Assembly: GCF_003355155.1 (NCBI RefSeq) | Contig: NZ_CP031320.1 | Coordinates: 4,083,367 to 4,147,366 of the forward strand | DNA: 64,000 nt | From: Streptomyces armeniacus | GTDB taxonomy: Bacteria > Actinomycetota > Actinomycetes > Streptomycetales > Streptomycetaceae | Reading direction: 5' to 3' | Part shown: positions 52,159-60,820 of the stretch, one piece after another | Layout: every line of letters starts with the position of its first letter | How positions within the stretch are numbered: position 1 is the first letter of the stretch | Notes under the pieces: generated by a model | Told to the model about the DNA's origin: nothing | Database searches by the model: none | What the model saw: only the letters and a program-made list of their open reading frames with translations | Made by a program: the position numbers and the translations under genes

Positions 52159-53711
52159 CACGGCCGATCCTGGAAATGCGCTCGATCACCAAGACCTTTC
52201 CCGGGGTCAAGGCGCTCTCCGGTGTCGAGCTGGAGGTGCGCCAGGGCGAGATCCACGCCATCTGCGGCGAGAACGGCGCGGGCAAGTCCACCCTGATGAA
52301 GGTGCTCAGCGGAGTGCACCCGCACGGCAGCTACGAAGGGGAGATCCACTTCGAGGGCGAGCCGTGCCGGTTCAAGGACATCGGCGCGAGCGAGCGGCGC
52401 GGCATCGTCATCATCCACCAGGAACTCGCCCTGGTGCCCTTCCTCTCCATCGCGGAGAACATCTTTCTCGGCAACGAGTACGCCTCCAAAGGGGTCATCA
52501 GCTGGAACGAGACGATGCGCGAGGCGACCCGGCTGCTCGAACGGGTCGGGCTGCCGGAGAAGCCGCAGACACGCATCGCCGATCTCGGGGTCGGCCGGCA
52601 GCAACTGGTCGAGATCGCCAAGGCGTTGTCCAAGGAGGTGAAGCTGCTGATCCTGGACGAGCCGACCGCGGCGCTCAACGACGAGGACAGCGAGACGCTG
52701 CTCGAGCTGATCCGCGAACTGCGCGACCAGGGCATCACCTGCATCGTCATCTCCCACAAGCTCGGTGAGATACGCAGGGTCGCCGACTCGGTCACGATCC
52801 TGCGCGACGGGCGGACCGTGGAGACGCTCACCGTGCGGGACGGCCCGACGGCCGAGCCCGAGGTCTCCGAGGACCGCATCATCCGGGGCATGGTGGGCCG
52901 CGACCTGGACCACCGCTTCCCCGAACGCACCCACTACACCGGCGAGGACGCGGGGGAGACGGCGCTCCGCATCAACGGCTGGACGGTGCGGCACCATATC
53001 GACCACCACCGCAAGGTGGTCGACGACGTCTCCCTCGAGGTGCGCCGCGGGGAGATCGTCGGTGTCGCCGGGCTGATGGGCGCGGGCCGCACCGAACTGG
53101 CGATGAGCGTCTTCGGCCGGAGCTACGGGCAGTACGCGGGCGGCACCGTCACCCTCGGCGGTCGCGAGATCCGCACCCGTACGGTGCCCGAGGCGGTGGA
53201 GCACGGCATCGCCTATGTCACCGAGGACCGCAAGCAGTTCGGCCTCAACCTCATCGACGACATCAGCCGCAACATCTCGCTGGCCTCCCTGCCGAAGCTC
53301 GCACGCCGCGGCGTCGTCGACGAGCACGAGGAGCGCCGGGTCGCCGAGCGGTACCGCACGTCGATGAACATCAAGGCGCCCACGGTCTTCGAGAAGGTCG
53401 GCCGCCTCAGCGGCGGGAACCAGCAGAAGGTCGTGCTCAGCAAGTGGATCCACGCCGACCCCGACGTGCTGATCCTCGACGAGCCGACGCGCGGCATCGA
53501 CGTTGGAGCGAAGTACGAGATCTACACGGTCATCGACCGGCTCGCGGCCCGGGGGAAGGCCGTCATCTTTATCTCCTCCGAACTTCCGGAACTGCTGGGG
53601 ATGTGCGACCGGATCTACACGATGGCCGCGGGACGCCTGACCGGCGACATCCCTCGTGCGGAAGCCAGCCAGGAAGTGCTGATGCGCCACATGACCATGG
53701 ACAGAGGGTAG
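52155..53711 (+). CDS. Sugar ABC importer ATPase, double-domain (GguA/XylG-like)
   Basis: 518 residues with two fused ABC domains. The first has [17 protein letters not shown] and a signature region LGVGRQQL; the second has the degenerate Walker [18 protein letters not shown] and DEPTRGID. This asymmetric arrangement is normal for carbohydrate uptake transporter-2 family ATPases. GTG start overlapping the binding-protein stop (GTGA). Confidence 0.94.
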   Translation: MTRPILEMRSITKTFPGVKALSGVELEVRQGEIHAICGENGAGKSTLMKVLSGVHPHGSYEGEIHFEGEPCRFKDIGASERRGIVIIHQELALVPFLSIAENIFLGNEYASKGVISWNETMREATRLLERVGLPEKPQTRIADLGVGRQQLVEIAKALSKEVKLLILDEPTAALNDEDSETLLELIRELRDQGITCIVISHKLGEIRRVADSVTILRDGRTVETLTVRDGPTAEPEVSEDRIIRGMVGRDLDHRFPERTHYTGEDAGETALRINGWTVRHHIDHHRKVVDDVSLEVRRGEIVGVAGLMGAGRTELAMSVFGRSYGQYAGGTVTLGGREIRTRTVPEAVEHGIAYVTEDRKQFGLNLIDDISRNISLASLPKLARRGVVDEHEERRVAERYRTSMNIKAPTVFEKVGRLSGGNQQKVVLSKWIHADPDVLILDEPTRGIDVGAKYEIYTVIDRLAARGKAVIFISSELPELLGMCDRIYTMAAGRLTGDIPRAEASQEVLMRHMTMDRG

Positions 53712-53715
53712 AGAG

Positions 53716-54960
53716 ATGAGCACGGGCACCACCCAGAAACAGCCAGCGGCCCCAGCTCCAGGCTCCGGGCCCGGCAGCTCCCGGCACGGCTTGATCGAGG
53801 CGCTGCAGGGGACCATACGCACCAACATGCGGCAGTACGGCATGCTGATCGCGCTCGCCCTGATCGTCGTGCTGTTCCAGATCTGGACCGAGGGCACGCT
53901 GCTGCAACCGGTCAACGTCTCCAACATCATCCAGCAGAACAGCTACATCCTGATCCTGGCGATGGGGATGATGCTCGTCATCATCGCCGGCCATATCGAC
54001 CTGTCGGTCGGCTCGGTGGTCGCCTTCGTCGGCGCCCTCTCGGCCGTGATGATGGTCAAGCACGATTTCCCCTGGCCGCTCGCCCTGGTGATCTCGCTCC
54101 TCATCGGCGCCCTCGCCGGCGCCTGGCAGGGCTTCTGGATCGCCTACATCGGGATTCCCTCCTTCATCGTGACGCTCGCGGGCATGCTGCTCTTCCGGGG
54201 CGCCACCCAGATCGTGCTGGAAGGGCAGTCCATCTCGCCCTTCCCGCAGGGCTTCCAGAAGATCAGCCAGGGATTCCTCCCCGAGGGCGGTCCGCTGGCC
54301 AACTACCATGATCTGACCGTGCTGATAGCGGTGGTCGTGGCCGCCTTCGTCCTCTTCCAGGAGTGGCGCGACCGGCGTCGGCAGCTCGCGTACGAGCTGG
54401 ACGTGCTGCCGTTCAACCTGTGGGTGCTCAAGTGCGTGGCCATCGTCGCGGCGGTCGCGGCGTTCGCCATGACGCTCGCCAGCTACCGGGGCGTGCCCGT
54501 GGTTCTGCTCATCATGTGCGGTCTCCTGATCGGCATGGGCTTCGTGATGCGCAACGCCGTCATCGGCCGCCACGTCTACGCGCTGGGCGGGAACAAGGCC
54601 GCGGCGAAGCTGTCCGGCGTCAAGGACAAGCGAGTCACCTTCCTTGTCTTCGTCAACATGGGCGTACTCGCCGCCCTCGCGGGCTGTGTCTACGCGGCAC
54701 GTCTCAACGCGGCGACACCGCAGGCGGGGACGATGTTCGAACTCGAGGCCATCGCGGCGGCGTTCATCGGCGGCGCCTCGATGAGCGGCGGCGTCGGCAC
54801 CGTGCTGGGCGCCGTCATCGGCGGCCTGGTGCTCGGCGTGCTCAACAACGGGATGTCACTGGTGGGAATCGGCACCGACTACCAGCAGGTCATCAAGGGC
54901 CTGGTGCTGCTGGCCGCGGTCGGCTTCGATGTCTGGAACAAGCGCAGAGCGGGTTCGTAG
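53716..54960 (+). CDS. Sugar ABC importer permease (GguB/XylH-like)
   Basis: 414 residues with about ten to eleven membrane helices. The CUT2 signature is AGHIDLSVGSVVAFVGALSA, with GIPSFIVTLAGMLLFRGAT and ALGGNKAAAKLSGV further on. It starts 4 bp after the ATPase stop, and GAGAG lies just before the ATG. Completes the three-part importer (one permease gene, acting as a homodimer). Confidence 0.94.
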   Translation: MSTGTTQKQPAAPAPGSGPGSSRHGLIEALQGTIRTNMRQYGMLIALALIVVLFQIWTEGTLLQPVNVSNIIQQNSYILILAMGMMLVIIAGHIDLSVGSVVAFVGALSAVMMVKHDFPWPLALVISLLIGALAGAWQGFWIAYIGIPSFIVTLAGMLLFRGATQIVLEGQSISPFPQGFQKISQGFLPEGGPLANYHDLTVLIAVVVAAFVLFQEWRDRRRQLAYELDVLPFNLWVLKCVAIVAAVAAFAMTLASYRGVPVVLLIMCGLLIGMGFVMRNAVIGRHVYALGGNKAAAKLSGVKDKRVTFLVFVNMGVLAALAGCVYAARLNAATPQAGTMFELEAIAAAFIGGASMSGGVGTVLGAVIGGLVLGVLNNGMSLVGIGTDYQQVIKGLVLLAAVGFDVWNKRRAGS

Positions 54961-55007
54961 CGACGTCCGGTCGGAGCGTTCCCGGTCAGCCGACCGGTAC
55001 CGCGGGG

Positions 55008-55044
55008 GCCTGCCCCGCCCCGCAGGGCGCGGCGCGGGGCAGGC
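55008..55044. terminator. Terminator after sugar transporter operon
   Basis: Perfect 11-bp stem (GCCTGCCCCGC / GCGGGGCAGGC) with a 15-nt loop. It lies 48 bp after the permease stop codon and before the convergent ohr gene. Confidence 0.75.
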
Positions 55045-55074
55045 ACGGCGGACGCGTGGCGTCCGGCGTCCCGG

Positions 55075-55503
55075 TCAGTTGACGGTGAGGGTGACCTCTA
55101 TGTTGCCGCGGGTCGCGTTGGAGTACGGGCAGACCTGGTGGGCCTTCTCGAGCAGATCCTTGGCGGTGGCCTCGTCCACGTTGGGAATCGTGGCGGACAG
55201 GGCCACCTTCAGCCCGAAGCCGCCCTCCGGCGTGCTGCCGATGCCGACCTGGGCCGTCACGGTGGAGCCGGAGATGTCGGCCTTCTCCTTGCGGGCGACG
55301 ACGCCCAGCGCGCCCTGGAAGCAGGCGCTGTAGCCCGCGGCGAACAGCTGCTCGGGGTTGGTGCCCGCGCCGCTGCCACCCATCTCCTTGGGCGGGTTGA
55401 CGACGACGTCGAGCTTGCCGTCGTCGGTGGCGACCCGGCCGTCGCGGCCGTTCTCGGCCGTGGCGACCGCGGTGTACTTGACGTCAATCGGCTGGATGGA
55501 CAT
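55075..55503 (-). CDS. ohr: Organic hydroperoxide resistance protein (Ohr/OsmC family)
   Basis: 142 residues. The two redox Cys of Ohr are present: Cys61 in AAGYSACFQGAL and Cys125 in HQVCPYSNA. Ohr reduces organic peroxides using lipoyl-dependent reductant. An AGGAGG sequence precedes the ATG at 55503. It is not flanked by an OhrR-type regulator in tandem; a MarR gene lies 1.3 kb away, beyond an oxidoreductase gene. Confidence 0.93.
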   Translation of the reverse strand: MSIQPIDVKYTAVATAENGRDGRVATDDGKLDVVVNPPKEMGGSGAGTNPEQLFAAGYSACFQGALGVVARKEKADISGSTVTAQVGIGSTPEGGFGLKVALSATIPNVDEATAKDLLEKAHQVCPYSNATRGNIEVTLTVN

Positions 55504-55643
55504 GGAATTCCTCCTGAGTGGTGTGTGACCTGGGGGCTCGCGCCCACGACCCGCAGGTCCCGGCACCGAGCCTAGATGAGTGAGTTGACGGGAGCGTCCG
55601 CGGGCCGCCGCGGCCGGACGGCCGGCGGGCGGCCCGCCGCACG

Positions 55644-56696
55644 TCAGCTGTCCAGGCGGACCACCATCTTTCCGACGTTCTCGCCCTTCAGCACGCCGAG
55701 GAACGCGTCAAGAGTGTTCTCGATCCCGTCGACGAACGTCTCCCGGTACTTCAGCTCGCCGGAGCGCAGCCAGCCGGAGACCTCTTCCGCGAACCGGTCC
55801 TGGATGTCGGTGTGGTCTGTGACGATCATGCCCTGGAGCCGCAGCCGCTTGCCGATGATCAGGGCGAGATTGCGCGGCGCCGGCGGCGCCTGGGTCTCGT
55901 TGTACTGCGCGATCATGCCGCAGACCGTGACCCGGCCGTATACCTTGAGCGAGCTGAGAGCGGCCTCGAGGTGCTCGCCGCCGACGTTGTCGAAATAGAC
56001 GTCGATGCCGTCCGGGGCGGCCTCCTTGAGCTGGGCGGCCACCGGGCCGTTCTTGTAGTTGAACGCGGCGTCGAAGCCGTACTCCTCGGTGAGCAGCCGG
56101 ACCTTCTCGTCCGACCCCGCGCTGCCGACGACCCGCGAGGCACCCTTGATCCGTGCGATCTGCCCCGCCTGGCTGCCGACGGCGCCGGCGGCTCCCGAGA
56201 CGAAGACCGCGTCGCCCTCCTTGAACGAGGCGATGTCCAGCAGCCCCGCGTACGCGGTCAGGCCCGTCGTGCCCAGCGCACCGAGATAGGCGCTCAGCGG
56301 GGCCAGCTCCGCCGACACCCGGACCGCGTGCCGGGCGTCGAACGTGGCGAACTCCCGCCAGCCGAGGCCGTGCAGCACGTGGTCGCCGGGTGCGAAGCCC
56401 TCGGCCTCCGAGGCCAGCACGACGCCCACGGCGCCGCCGTCCATGGGCCGGTCGAGCTTGAACGGCGGGACATACGACTTCACGTCGTTCATCCGCCCCC
56501 GCATGTACGGGTCCACCGACAGATACAGATTGCGCACGAGGATCTGGCCCTCGCCGGGTGCGGCGACACTGGCCTCGCGCAGCGCGAAGCCGTCCGGGGT
56601 CGGCCAGCCTTCGGGACGGGCGGTCAGGTGCCACTCACGGCCGGTCGTGGGCAGCGGTTCGGAAGAGGAGCCGGGGGAGGGCTGGGGCGGGGTCAC
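55644..56696 (-). CDS. Zinc-independent medium-chain oxidoreductase (CurA/leukotriene-B4-dehydrogenase-like)
   Basis: 350 residues: N-terminal REWHLTARPEGWPTPD, active-site and substrate loop YLSVDPYMRGRM, and the NADP Rossmann motif GAAGAVGSQAGQIA. Such enzymes reduce the double bond of enones and related lipid-peroxidation products. The GTG start at 56696 is preferred: GGAGG lies 8 bases upstream, while the alternative at 56738 lies beyond the operator dyad. Divergent from a MarR gene that probably controls it. Confidence 0.9.
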   Translation of the reverse strand: MTPPQPSPGSSSEPLPTTGREWHLTARPEGWPTPDGFALREASVAAPGEGQILVRNLYLSVDPYMRGRMNDVKSYVPPFKLDRPMDGGAVGVVLASEAEGFAPGDHVLHGLGWREFATFDARHAVRVSAELAPLSAYLGALGTTGLTAYAGLLDIASFKEGDAVFVSGAAGAVGSQAGQIARIKGASRVVGSAGSDEKVRLLTEEYGFDAAFNYKNGPVAAQLKEAAPDGIDVYFDNVGGEHLEAALSSLKVYGRVTVCGMIAQYNETQAPPAPRNLALIIGKRLRLQGMIVTDHTDIQDRFAEEVSGWLRSGELKYRETFVDGIENTLDAFLGVLKGENVGKMVVRLDS

Positions 56697-56715
56697 GGAA
56701 CTGGCCTCCAAATGT

Positions 56716-56732
56716 GTTTCAGGTACTGAAAC
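56716..56732. promoter_or_regulatory. Candidate MarR operator
   Basis: GTTTCAG-GTA-CTGAAAC, perfect 7-bp arms around a 3-bp centre. It lies in the 88-bp divergent region between the oxidoreductase and marR, with additional related half-sites (ACCTGAATATTTCATG) to 56755. Confidence 0.75.
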
Positions 56733-56784
56733 AACCATGACCTGAATATTTCATGTTGTCAAGTAATGCTGTAGAGTGATTCCC

Positions 56785-57303
56785 ATGGCAGCCACAACCC
56801 GTCGGTCCGACCCGCTCACCCTCGAAGTCATCGACCTCATCGGCACAGTCGTCGCGCGGTATCACGAGGAGTACGAACTGGCCGCCGCCCGGCACTCGTT
56901 GACCGGCGCCCAGGCGCGGGTCCTCGCGCTGCTCGCGCGCGAGCCGGCGCCCATGCGCCAGATCGCGAGACAGCTGAAGTGCGAGCCGTCGAATGTGACC
57001 GGCATAGTGGACCGGCTCGAAGCTCGCGGCCTCGTCGAGCGGCGCCCCGACCCGTCCGACCGGCGGGTCAAGGTCGCCGCCGTCACGGAAGAGGGGCGCG
57101 CCACCGTGAGCGTGCTGCGGGACGCCCTGGACTTCGCCCGCGAGCCGCTGGCCGGGCTCACGTCGCTGGAGCGCAGAATGCTCCGCGACCTGCTCCAGCG
57201 CATGCTGGGCGGCGAACCGGCGGAATCCGCGGACCCGGCGGAATCCGCGGACCCGGCGGAAGCAGCCGGGCCCGCCGCGGATCAGCCCGCGAAGAAGGGC
57301 TGA
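56785..57303 (+). CDS. MarR-family transcriptional regulator
   Basis: 172 residues: winged helix-turn-helix (MRQIARQLKCEPSNVTGIVDRL) with the DPSDRRVK wing motif typical of MarR. The C-terminal tail contains a duplicated ESADPA unit (18-bp repeat, about 57222-57260). Divergent from the oxidoreductase. The tail overlaps the convergent SMP-30 gene by 22 bp. Confidence 0.92.
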   Translation: MAATTRRSDPLTLEVIDLIGTVVARYHEEYELAAARHSLTGAQARVLALLAREPAPMRQIARQLKCEPSNVTGIVDRLEARGLVERRPDPSDRRVKVAAVTEEGRATVSVLRDALDFAREPLAGLTSLERRMLRDLLQRMLGGEPAESADPAESADPAEAAGPAADQPAKKG

Positions 57304-58136
57304 GCCAGCCCGCGCCCCGCGTCCGGCAGCACCAGCAGCGAGCCCGCCAGCGGCTCCGTGCCGGGGTCCGTTCCGGTGCGCGCCGTCGTCACGTACAGAT
57401 CGGTCAGCCCCGCGCCGCCGAAGGCGCAGGAGGTGACCCGCGAGGCCGGCATCCGGACCGTACGGTCCAGCGCGCCCCGCGGCGTATAGCGGCGGACCGC
57501 GCCGCCCTCCCAGAGGGCGACCCAGACGCATCCGTCGGCGTCCACGGTCAGGCCGTCCGGCAGTCCCGCGCCCGGTTCGAGTTCCGCGAGCGTCCTGCGT
57601 CCGACGATGTCCGCGCCGTCCACGTCGAAGACGTCGATGCGGCCGGTGGGGGTGTCGGCGTAGTACATCAGCCGGCCGTCCGGGCTCCATCCGGTGCCGT
57701 TGCTGACCGTGACCCGGTCCAGCACCGTCACCGCGGACCCGTCGGGGGCGACCCGGACGAGCGAGCCCCCGTCCGTACGCTCGTCGTAGCGCATCGTGCC
57801 CGCCCACAGCGCGCCGTCGGGTGCCACGGCCGCGTCGTTCCCGCGCCGCCCGGGCACCGCCTCCCGGTGCAGCCACGAGAAGCGGCCGTCCGGTGCGTAA
57901 CAGCCCACGCCGTCACGGAGGTTGACCACCAGCCCGCCGCCGGCCCGCGGCTTCGCCGCGCCCACGTGCTGCTCGGTGGCGAGCACCGTCCGCCTCCCGT
58001 CGGCCGGGTCGTAGGTGTGCACCCGCGCGGACAGGATGTCCACCCAGATCAGCCGCTGCCGCCGGTCGTCCCAGGTCGGCCCCTCGCCGAGTGCGGCCTG
58101 CGCCCGTACGGCCACCTCCGGCCGCTGCCCGCTCAC
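57282..58136 (-). CDS. SMP-30/gluconolactonase-family lactonase
   Basis: 284-residue six-bladed beta-propeller hydrolase with metal-site Glu (ALGEGPTWDDRRQRLIWVDI), an Asn (GNDAAVAPDGALWAGTM), a second Asn (SNGTGWSPDGRLMYYAD) and an Asp (PDGLTVDADG). It opens sugar lactones, which fits the adjacent sugar dehydrogenase, dehydratase and transporter. GTG start overlaps the stop of iclR by 4 bases, so translation is coupled to the regulator. Confidence 0.92.
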   Translation of the reverse strand: MSGQRPEVAVRAQAALGEGPTWDDRRQRLIWVDILSARVHTYDPADGRRTVLATEQHVGAAKPRAGGGLVVNLRDGVGCYAPDGRFSWLHREAVPGRRGNDAAVAPDGALWAGTMRYDERTDGGSLVRVAPDGSAVTVLDRVTVSNGTGWSPDGRLMYYADTPTGRIDVFDVDGADIVGRRTLAELEPGAGLPDGLTVDADGCVWVALWEGGAVRRYTPRGALDRTVRMPASRVTSCAFGGAGLTDLYVTTARTGTDPGTEPLAGSLLVLPDAGRGLAQPFFAG

Positions 58137-58906
58137 GCGCGGCCCCGGTGGCCGAGCCGCCCGGAGAGCTCCGCGGCGCCCTTCACGGCCAGTGCCTCCA
58201 GCTCGTCCTGCCGCTCGTCGCTCCAGCGGATCATCGGCACCGAGATGCTCATGGCCGCGACGACCCGCCCGCCCGAGTCCCGTACGGGCGCGGCCACGCA
58301 GCTGACGTCCGGATTGGACTCGCGCTGCTCGACGGCGACCCCGCGGGCCCGCACCTCGGTGAGCGCGCCGCGCAACGCGTCGGGCTCCGTGATCGAGTTC
58401 GGCGTCATGGCGGCCAGCGGGCCGCTCGCCGCCAGACGTGCGTCCAGCTCGTTCTCCGGCAGCGAGGCGAGCAGCATCTTTCCGACCGAGGTGCAGTGCG
58501 CGGGCAGCTTCCGGCCCGCCGCGGAGACCATGCGGACGGCGTGGGTGCTGTCGACCTTCGCGATGTAGATGACGTCCATGTCTTCCAGGATCGCGACGTG
58601 CACCGTCTCGTCGCAGGTCTCGGCCACGCTGCGGGCCACCTGCCGGCCCTCCGCGGCCAGGTCGAGCTGCTCCGCGTACCGGCTGCCGAGCTGGTAGGTG
58701 CGCACGCCCAGCCGGTAGCGTCCCGGCTGGTCGGGTACGGGCACCAGATAGCCGCGTGCGGACAGGGTGGTGACCAGCTCGTGCACGGTCGTGCGGGGCA
58801 GCTGCAGTCTGCGGGTGATGTCGGGCGCGGTGAGAGGTCCCTCGCTGTCGAGGAAGAGCTCGAGGATGTCCAGCGCCCTCGTCACGGCCGGTACGAGACG
58901 TCCCAT
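58133..58906 (-). CDS. IclR-family transcriptional regulator
   Basis: 257 residues: N-terminal winged HTH (TAPDITRRLQLPRTTVHELVTTL) and a C-terminal effector GAF-like domain (THAVRMVSAAGRKLPAHCTSVGK). Usually senses a catabolic intermediate. Two operator-like copies precede it, and matching palindromes precede the dehydratase and TIM-barrel genes, so it is the natural candidate regulator of the whole island. Confidence 0.93.
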   Translation of the reverse strand: MGRLVPAVTRALDILELFLDSEGPLTAPDITRRLQLPRTTVHELVTTLSARGYLVPVPDQPGRYRLGVRTYQLGSRYAEQLDLAAEGRQVARSVAETCDETVHVAILEDMDVIYIAKVDSTHAVRMVSAAGRKLPAHCTSVGKMLLASLPENELDARLAASGPLAAMTPNSITEPDALRGALTEVRARGVAVEQRESNPDVSCVAAPVRDSGGRVVAAMSISVPMIRWSDERQDELEALAVKGAAELSGRLGHRGRA

Positions 58907-58943
58907 GGATGCCCGCCTCTCCCTGCGTGGCGCAGTGGTGGAG

Positions 58944-58976
58944 TTCGAGATATCGAATCATGACCGAGATAGCGAA
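58944..58976. promoter_or_regulatory. Paired operator-like sites upstream of iclR
   Basis: CGAGATATCGAA (58946-58957) and CGAGATAGCGAA (58965-58976), start to start 19 bp apart. The first sits in the near-palindrome TTCGA-GATA-TCGAA (58944-58957). Spacing close to two helical turns suits dimer-pair binding. Likely autoregulation. Confidence 0.6.
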
Positions 58977-59028
58977 CAGAGCTTAACCGAGCGCCCCGCG
59001 GCCGGGCAATGTACGGGCGTCGCCCCGT

Positions 59029-59952
59029 TCAGGGCGCGGTGATCCGACGGTACGCGAGCTGCGCCAGCGTCCGCTGTCCCTGCTTGCTCGGGTGGAACCA
59101 GTCCCACTCGCTCAGCTCGTCGCCCGTGAACCGGTACTCGAAGACCGCCCCGCCGTCGTAGCGGCAGCGCCGGTCCTTCGAGCAGACGTCCTCGAGCACC
59201 GAGTTGTACGCCACCACCCGGTCGTAGACCTGCTCCCGGCGCTGCACGGCCGCCTTGTCCATCGCATCGGGGTCGCGCAGCATCGACTGGCAGATGCCGA
59301 GCTTCCAGACCTGCGTGCCCACCGGGTTCTTCCGCCCCTGCGACCACAGCCGCTTCAGGTCCGGCACGCTCACCATGTAGACCTGCGCGCGGGGCTGTTC
59401 CTCGCGGAGCGTGCGCATCCCGCGTTCCAGGTCGGCGCGGAAGTCGTCGACCGGCGTCATCTCGCCCACGGTCGGCCGGCAGGCGTCGTTCGCCCCGGTC
59501 ATGACGGTGACCAGCTCCGGTTCGTGCGCGGCGGCCCGTTTCATCTGGGCGGGCAGGTCGGATGTCAGGGCGCCGGTCTCGGCGAGGTTCCAGCTGTTGC
59601 CTGCCGGCTTGTCCAGGAGCCGGCCGGCAAGGCTCTTGGTGACCGGATCGGTCCCTGTCGCCCAGGACACCTCGGGGCAGTCGGACAGCACCGAACAGGC
59701 GTCGAAACCGCGGGTGATGGAGTCGCCGACGGCCGCGATCGAGTCGGGCCGCGGATTCCAGCCGCGTGCCTGCTGCTTGGGCGCCGCGGCCTCGGAGGCG
59801 CGCCGGGCGTCCGGCGACGCGCCGTCGCCGTCGTCTGCCGACCCGCCGTCACACGCGCTGAACACCAGTCCGCCGACGAGCAGCGCGCCGGCCGCCGCGG
59901 CGGCCGTCATCGCACGCGTACGCGTCACCCCGTGCCCTATCGCGCCCCGCAT
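59029..59952 (-). CDS. SGNH/GDSL-hydrolase lipoprotein
   Basis: 307 residues. Lipoprotein signal peptide with lipobox ending FSAC (Cys34). SGNH blocks: nucleophile Ser in AAVGDSITRG, GANDACRP as block III, and DWFHPSKQGQ as the Asp-x-x-His block V. An extracellular esterase or lipase anchored to the membrane. Four additional Cys (in DACSVLSDC and CSKDRRC) probably form disulphides. Confidence 0.9.
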   Translation of the reverse strand: MRGAIGHGVTRTRAMTAAAAAGALLVGGLVFSACDGGSADDGDGASPDARRASEAAAPKQQARGWNPRPDSIAAVGDSITRGFDACSVLSDCPEVSWATGTDPVTKSLAGRLLDKPAGNSWNLAETGALTSDLPAQMKRAAAHEPELVTVMTGANDACRPTVGEMTPVDDFRADLERGMRTLREEQPRAQVYMVSVPDLKRLWSQGRKNPVGTQVWKLGICQSMLRDPDAMDKAAVQRREQVYDRVVAYNSVLEDVCSKDRRCRYDGGAVFEYRFTGDELSEWDWFHPSKQGQRTLAQLAYRRITAP

Positions 59953-60276
59953 CCGTTCCCCCCGTGTACTCCGTGTCCGTTCCGGCTGATTCCCGGTCCC
60001 ATCCGACGGTACGTCACTCGCCTTGGCCCGCCGCGCGGTAGCTTTTCCCTAGCAGGGAGGGTGCGGAGGACAAGCCGCAACTGAAGATTACATCGCGTCA
60101 CTTCATGTCCCTTTCGGGGATAATTGACCGCAATGGTGTTTACTGTTCGTAACCTCGGGAGCTGGTAGTCAAGTGACCGGTGGTGCAGAATGTCAGGCGC
60201 TGAACCGGCGCATGACCGGTAGGTACTCGAGGCCGCTGGGGAAGGCGACCCTCGAACCGCACTGGAGGTCCCGGTG
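59953..60276. promoter_or_regulatory. Divergent region, SGNH / DUF3145 genes
   Basis: 324 bp without a gene. A low-GC patch at 60080-60155 contains TTGACC (60124-60129) and TTTACTGTTCGTAACC and probably holds the promoter(s). A small dyad (CCCTAGCAGGG) is near 60047-60057. No operator or riboswitch can be assigned. Confidence 0.45.
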
Positions 60277-60768
60277 ATGACACGTGGAGTTCTGTTCGTG
60301 CACTCCGCGCCCCGCGCGCTGTGCCCGCATGTCGAGTGGGCCGTGGCTGGCGTCCTCGGCGCACGCGTGAGTCTCGACTGGATCAGACAGCCGGCCTCTC
60401 CCGGCACCTGGCGCGCCGAGTTCTCCTGGCAGGGCGATCCCGGCACCGCCTCGAAGCTCGCCTCCGCGCTCCGCGGCTGGCACCTGCTGCGCTTCGAGGT
60501 GACCGCCGAGCCGTGCGCGACGGCCGAGGGGGAGCGCTACAGCTCCACGCCCGAGCTGGGCATCTTCCACGCCGTCACCGGGGTGCACGGCGACATCCTC
60601 ATTCCGGAGGACCGGCTGCGCGCCGCCGCCGCCCGCGCCTCGCGCGGCGAGAGCGACCTGGAAGCGGAGATCTCCAAGCTGCTCGGCAAGCCGTGGGACG
60701 ACGAGTTGGAGTCGTTCCGGCACGCCGGCGAGGGCGCACCGGTGCGCTGGCTGCACCAGGTCGTCTGA
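60277..60768 (+). CDS. DUF3145 family protein
   Basis: 163-residue member of an actinobacterial family of unknown function (TRGVLFVHSAPRALCPHVEW; SLDWIRQPASPGTWRAEFSW; ELGIFHAVTGVHGDILIPED). GGAGG precedes a GTG-ATG pair; ATG 60277 is used as it gives 8-base spacing and matches the family start. No signal peptide or catalytic motif. Its own promoter likely lies in the 324-bp gap. Confidence 0.9.
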   Translation: MTRGVLFVHSAPRALCPHVEWAVAGVLGARVSLDWIRQPASPGTWRAEFSWQGDPGTASKLASALRGWHLLRFEVTAEPCATAEGERYSSTPELGIFHAVTGVHGDILIPEDRLRAAAARASRGESDLEAEISKLLGKPWDDELESFRHAGEGAPVRWLHQVV

Positions 60769-60820
60769 GCCTCCGAGCGTGTTCTGTCCTGGAGCGGACT
60801 CGAAGCTCTAGCGTGCTCCC

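Noticed and set aside
57282..57303. Possible MarR/SMP-30 fusion
   Set aside because: The genes are on opposite strands and only their tails overlap (22 bp).
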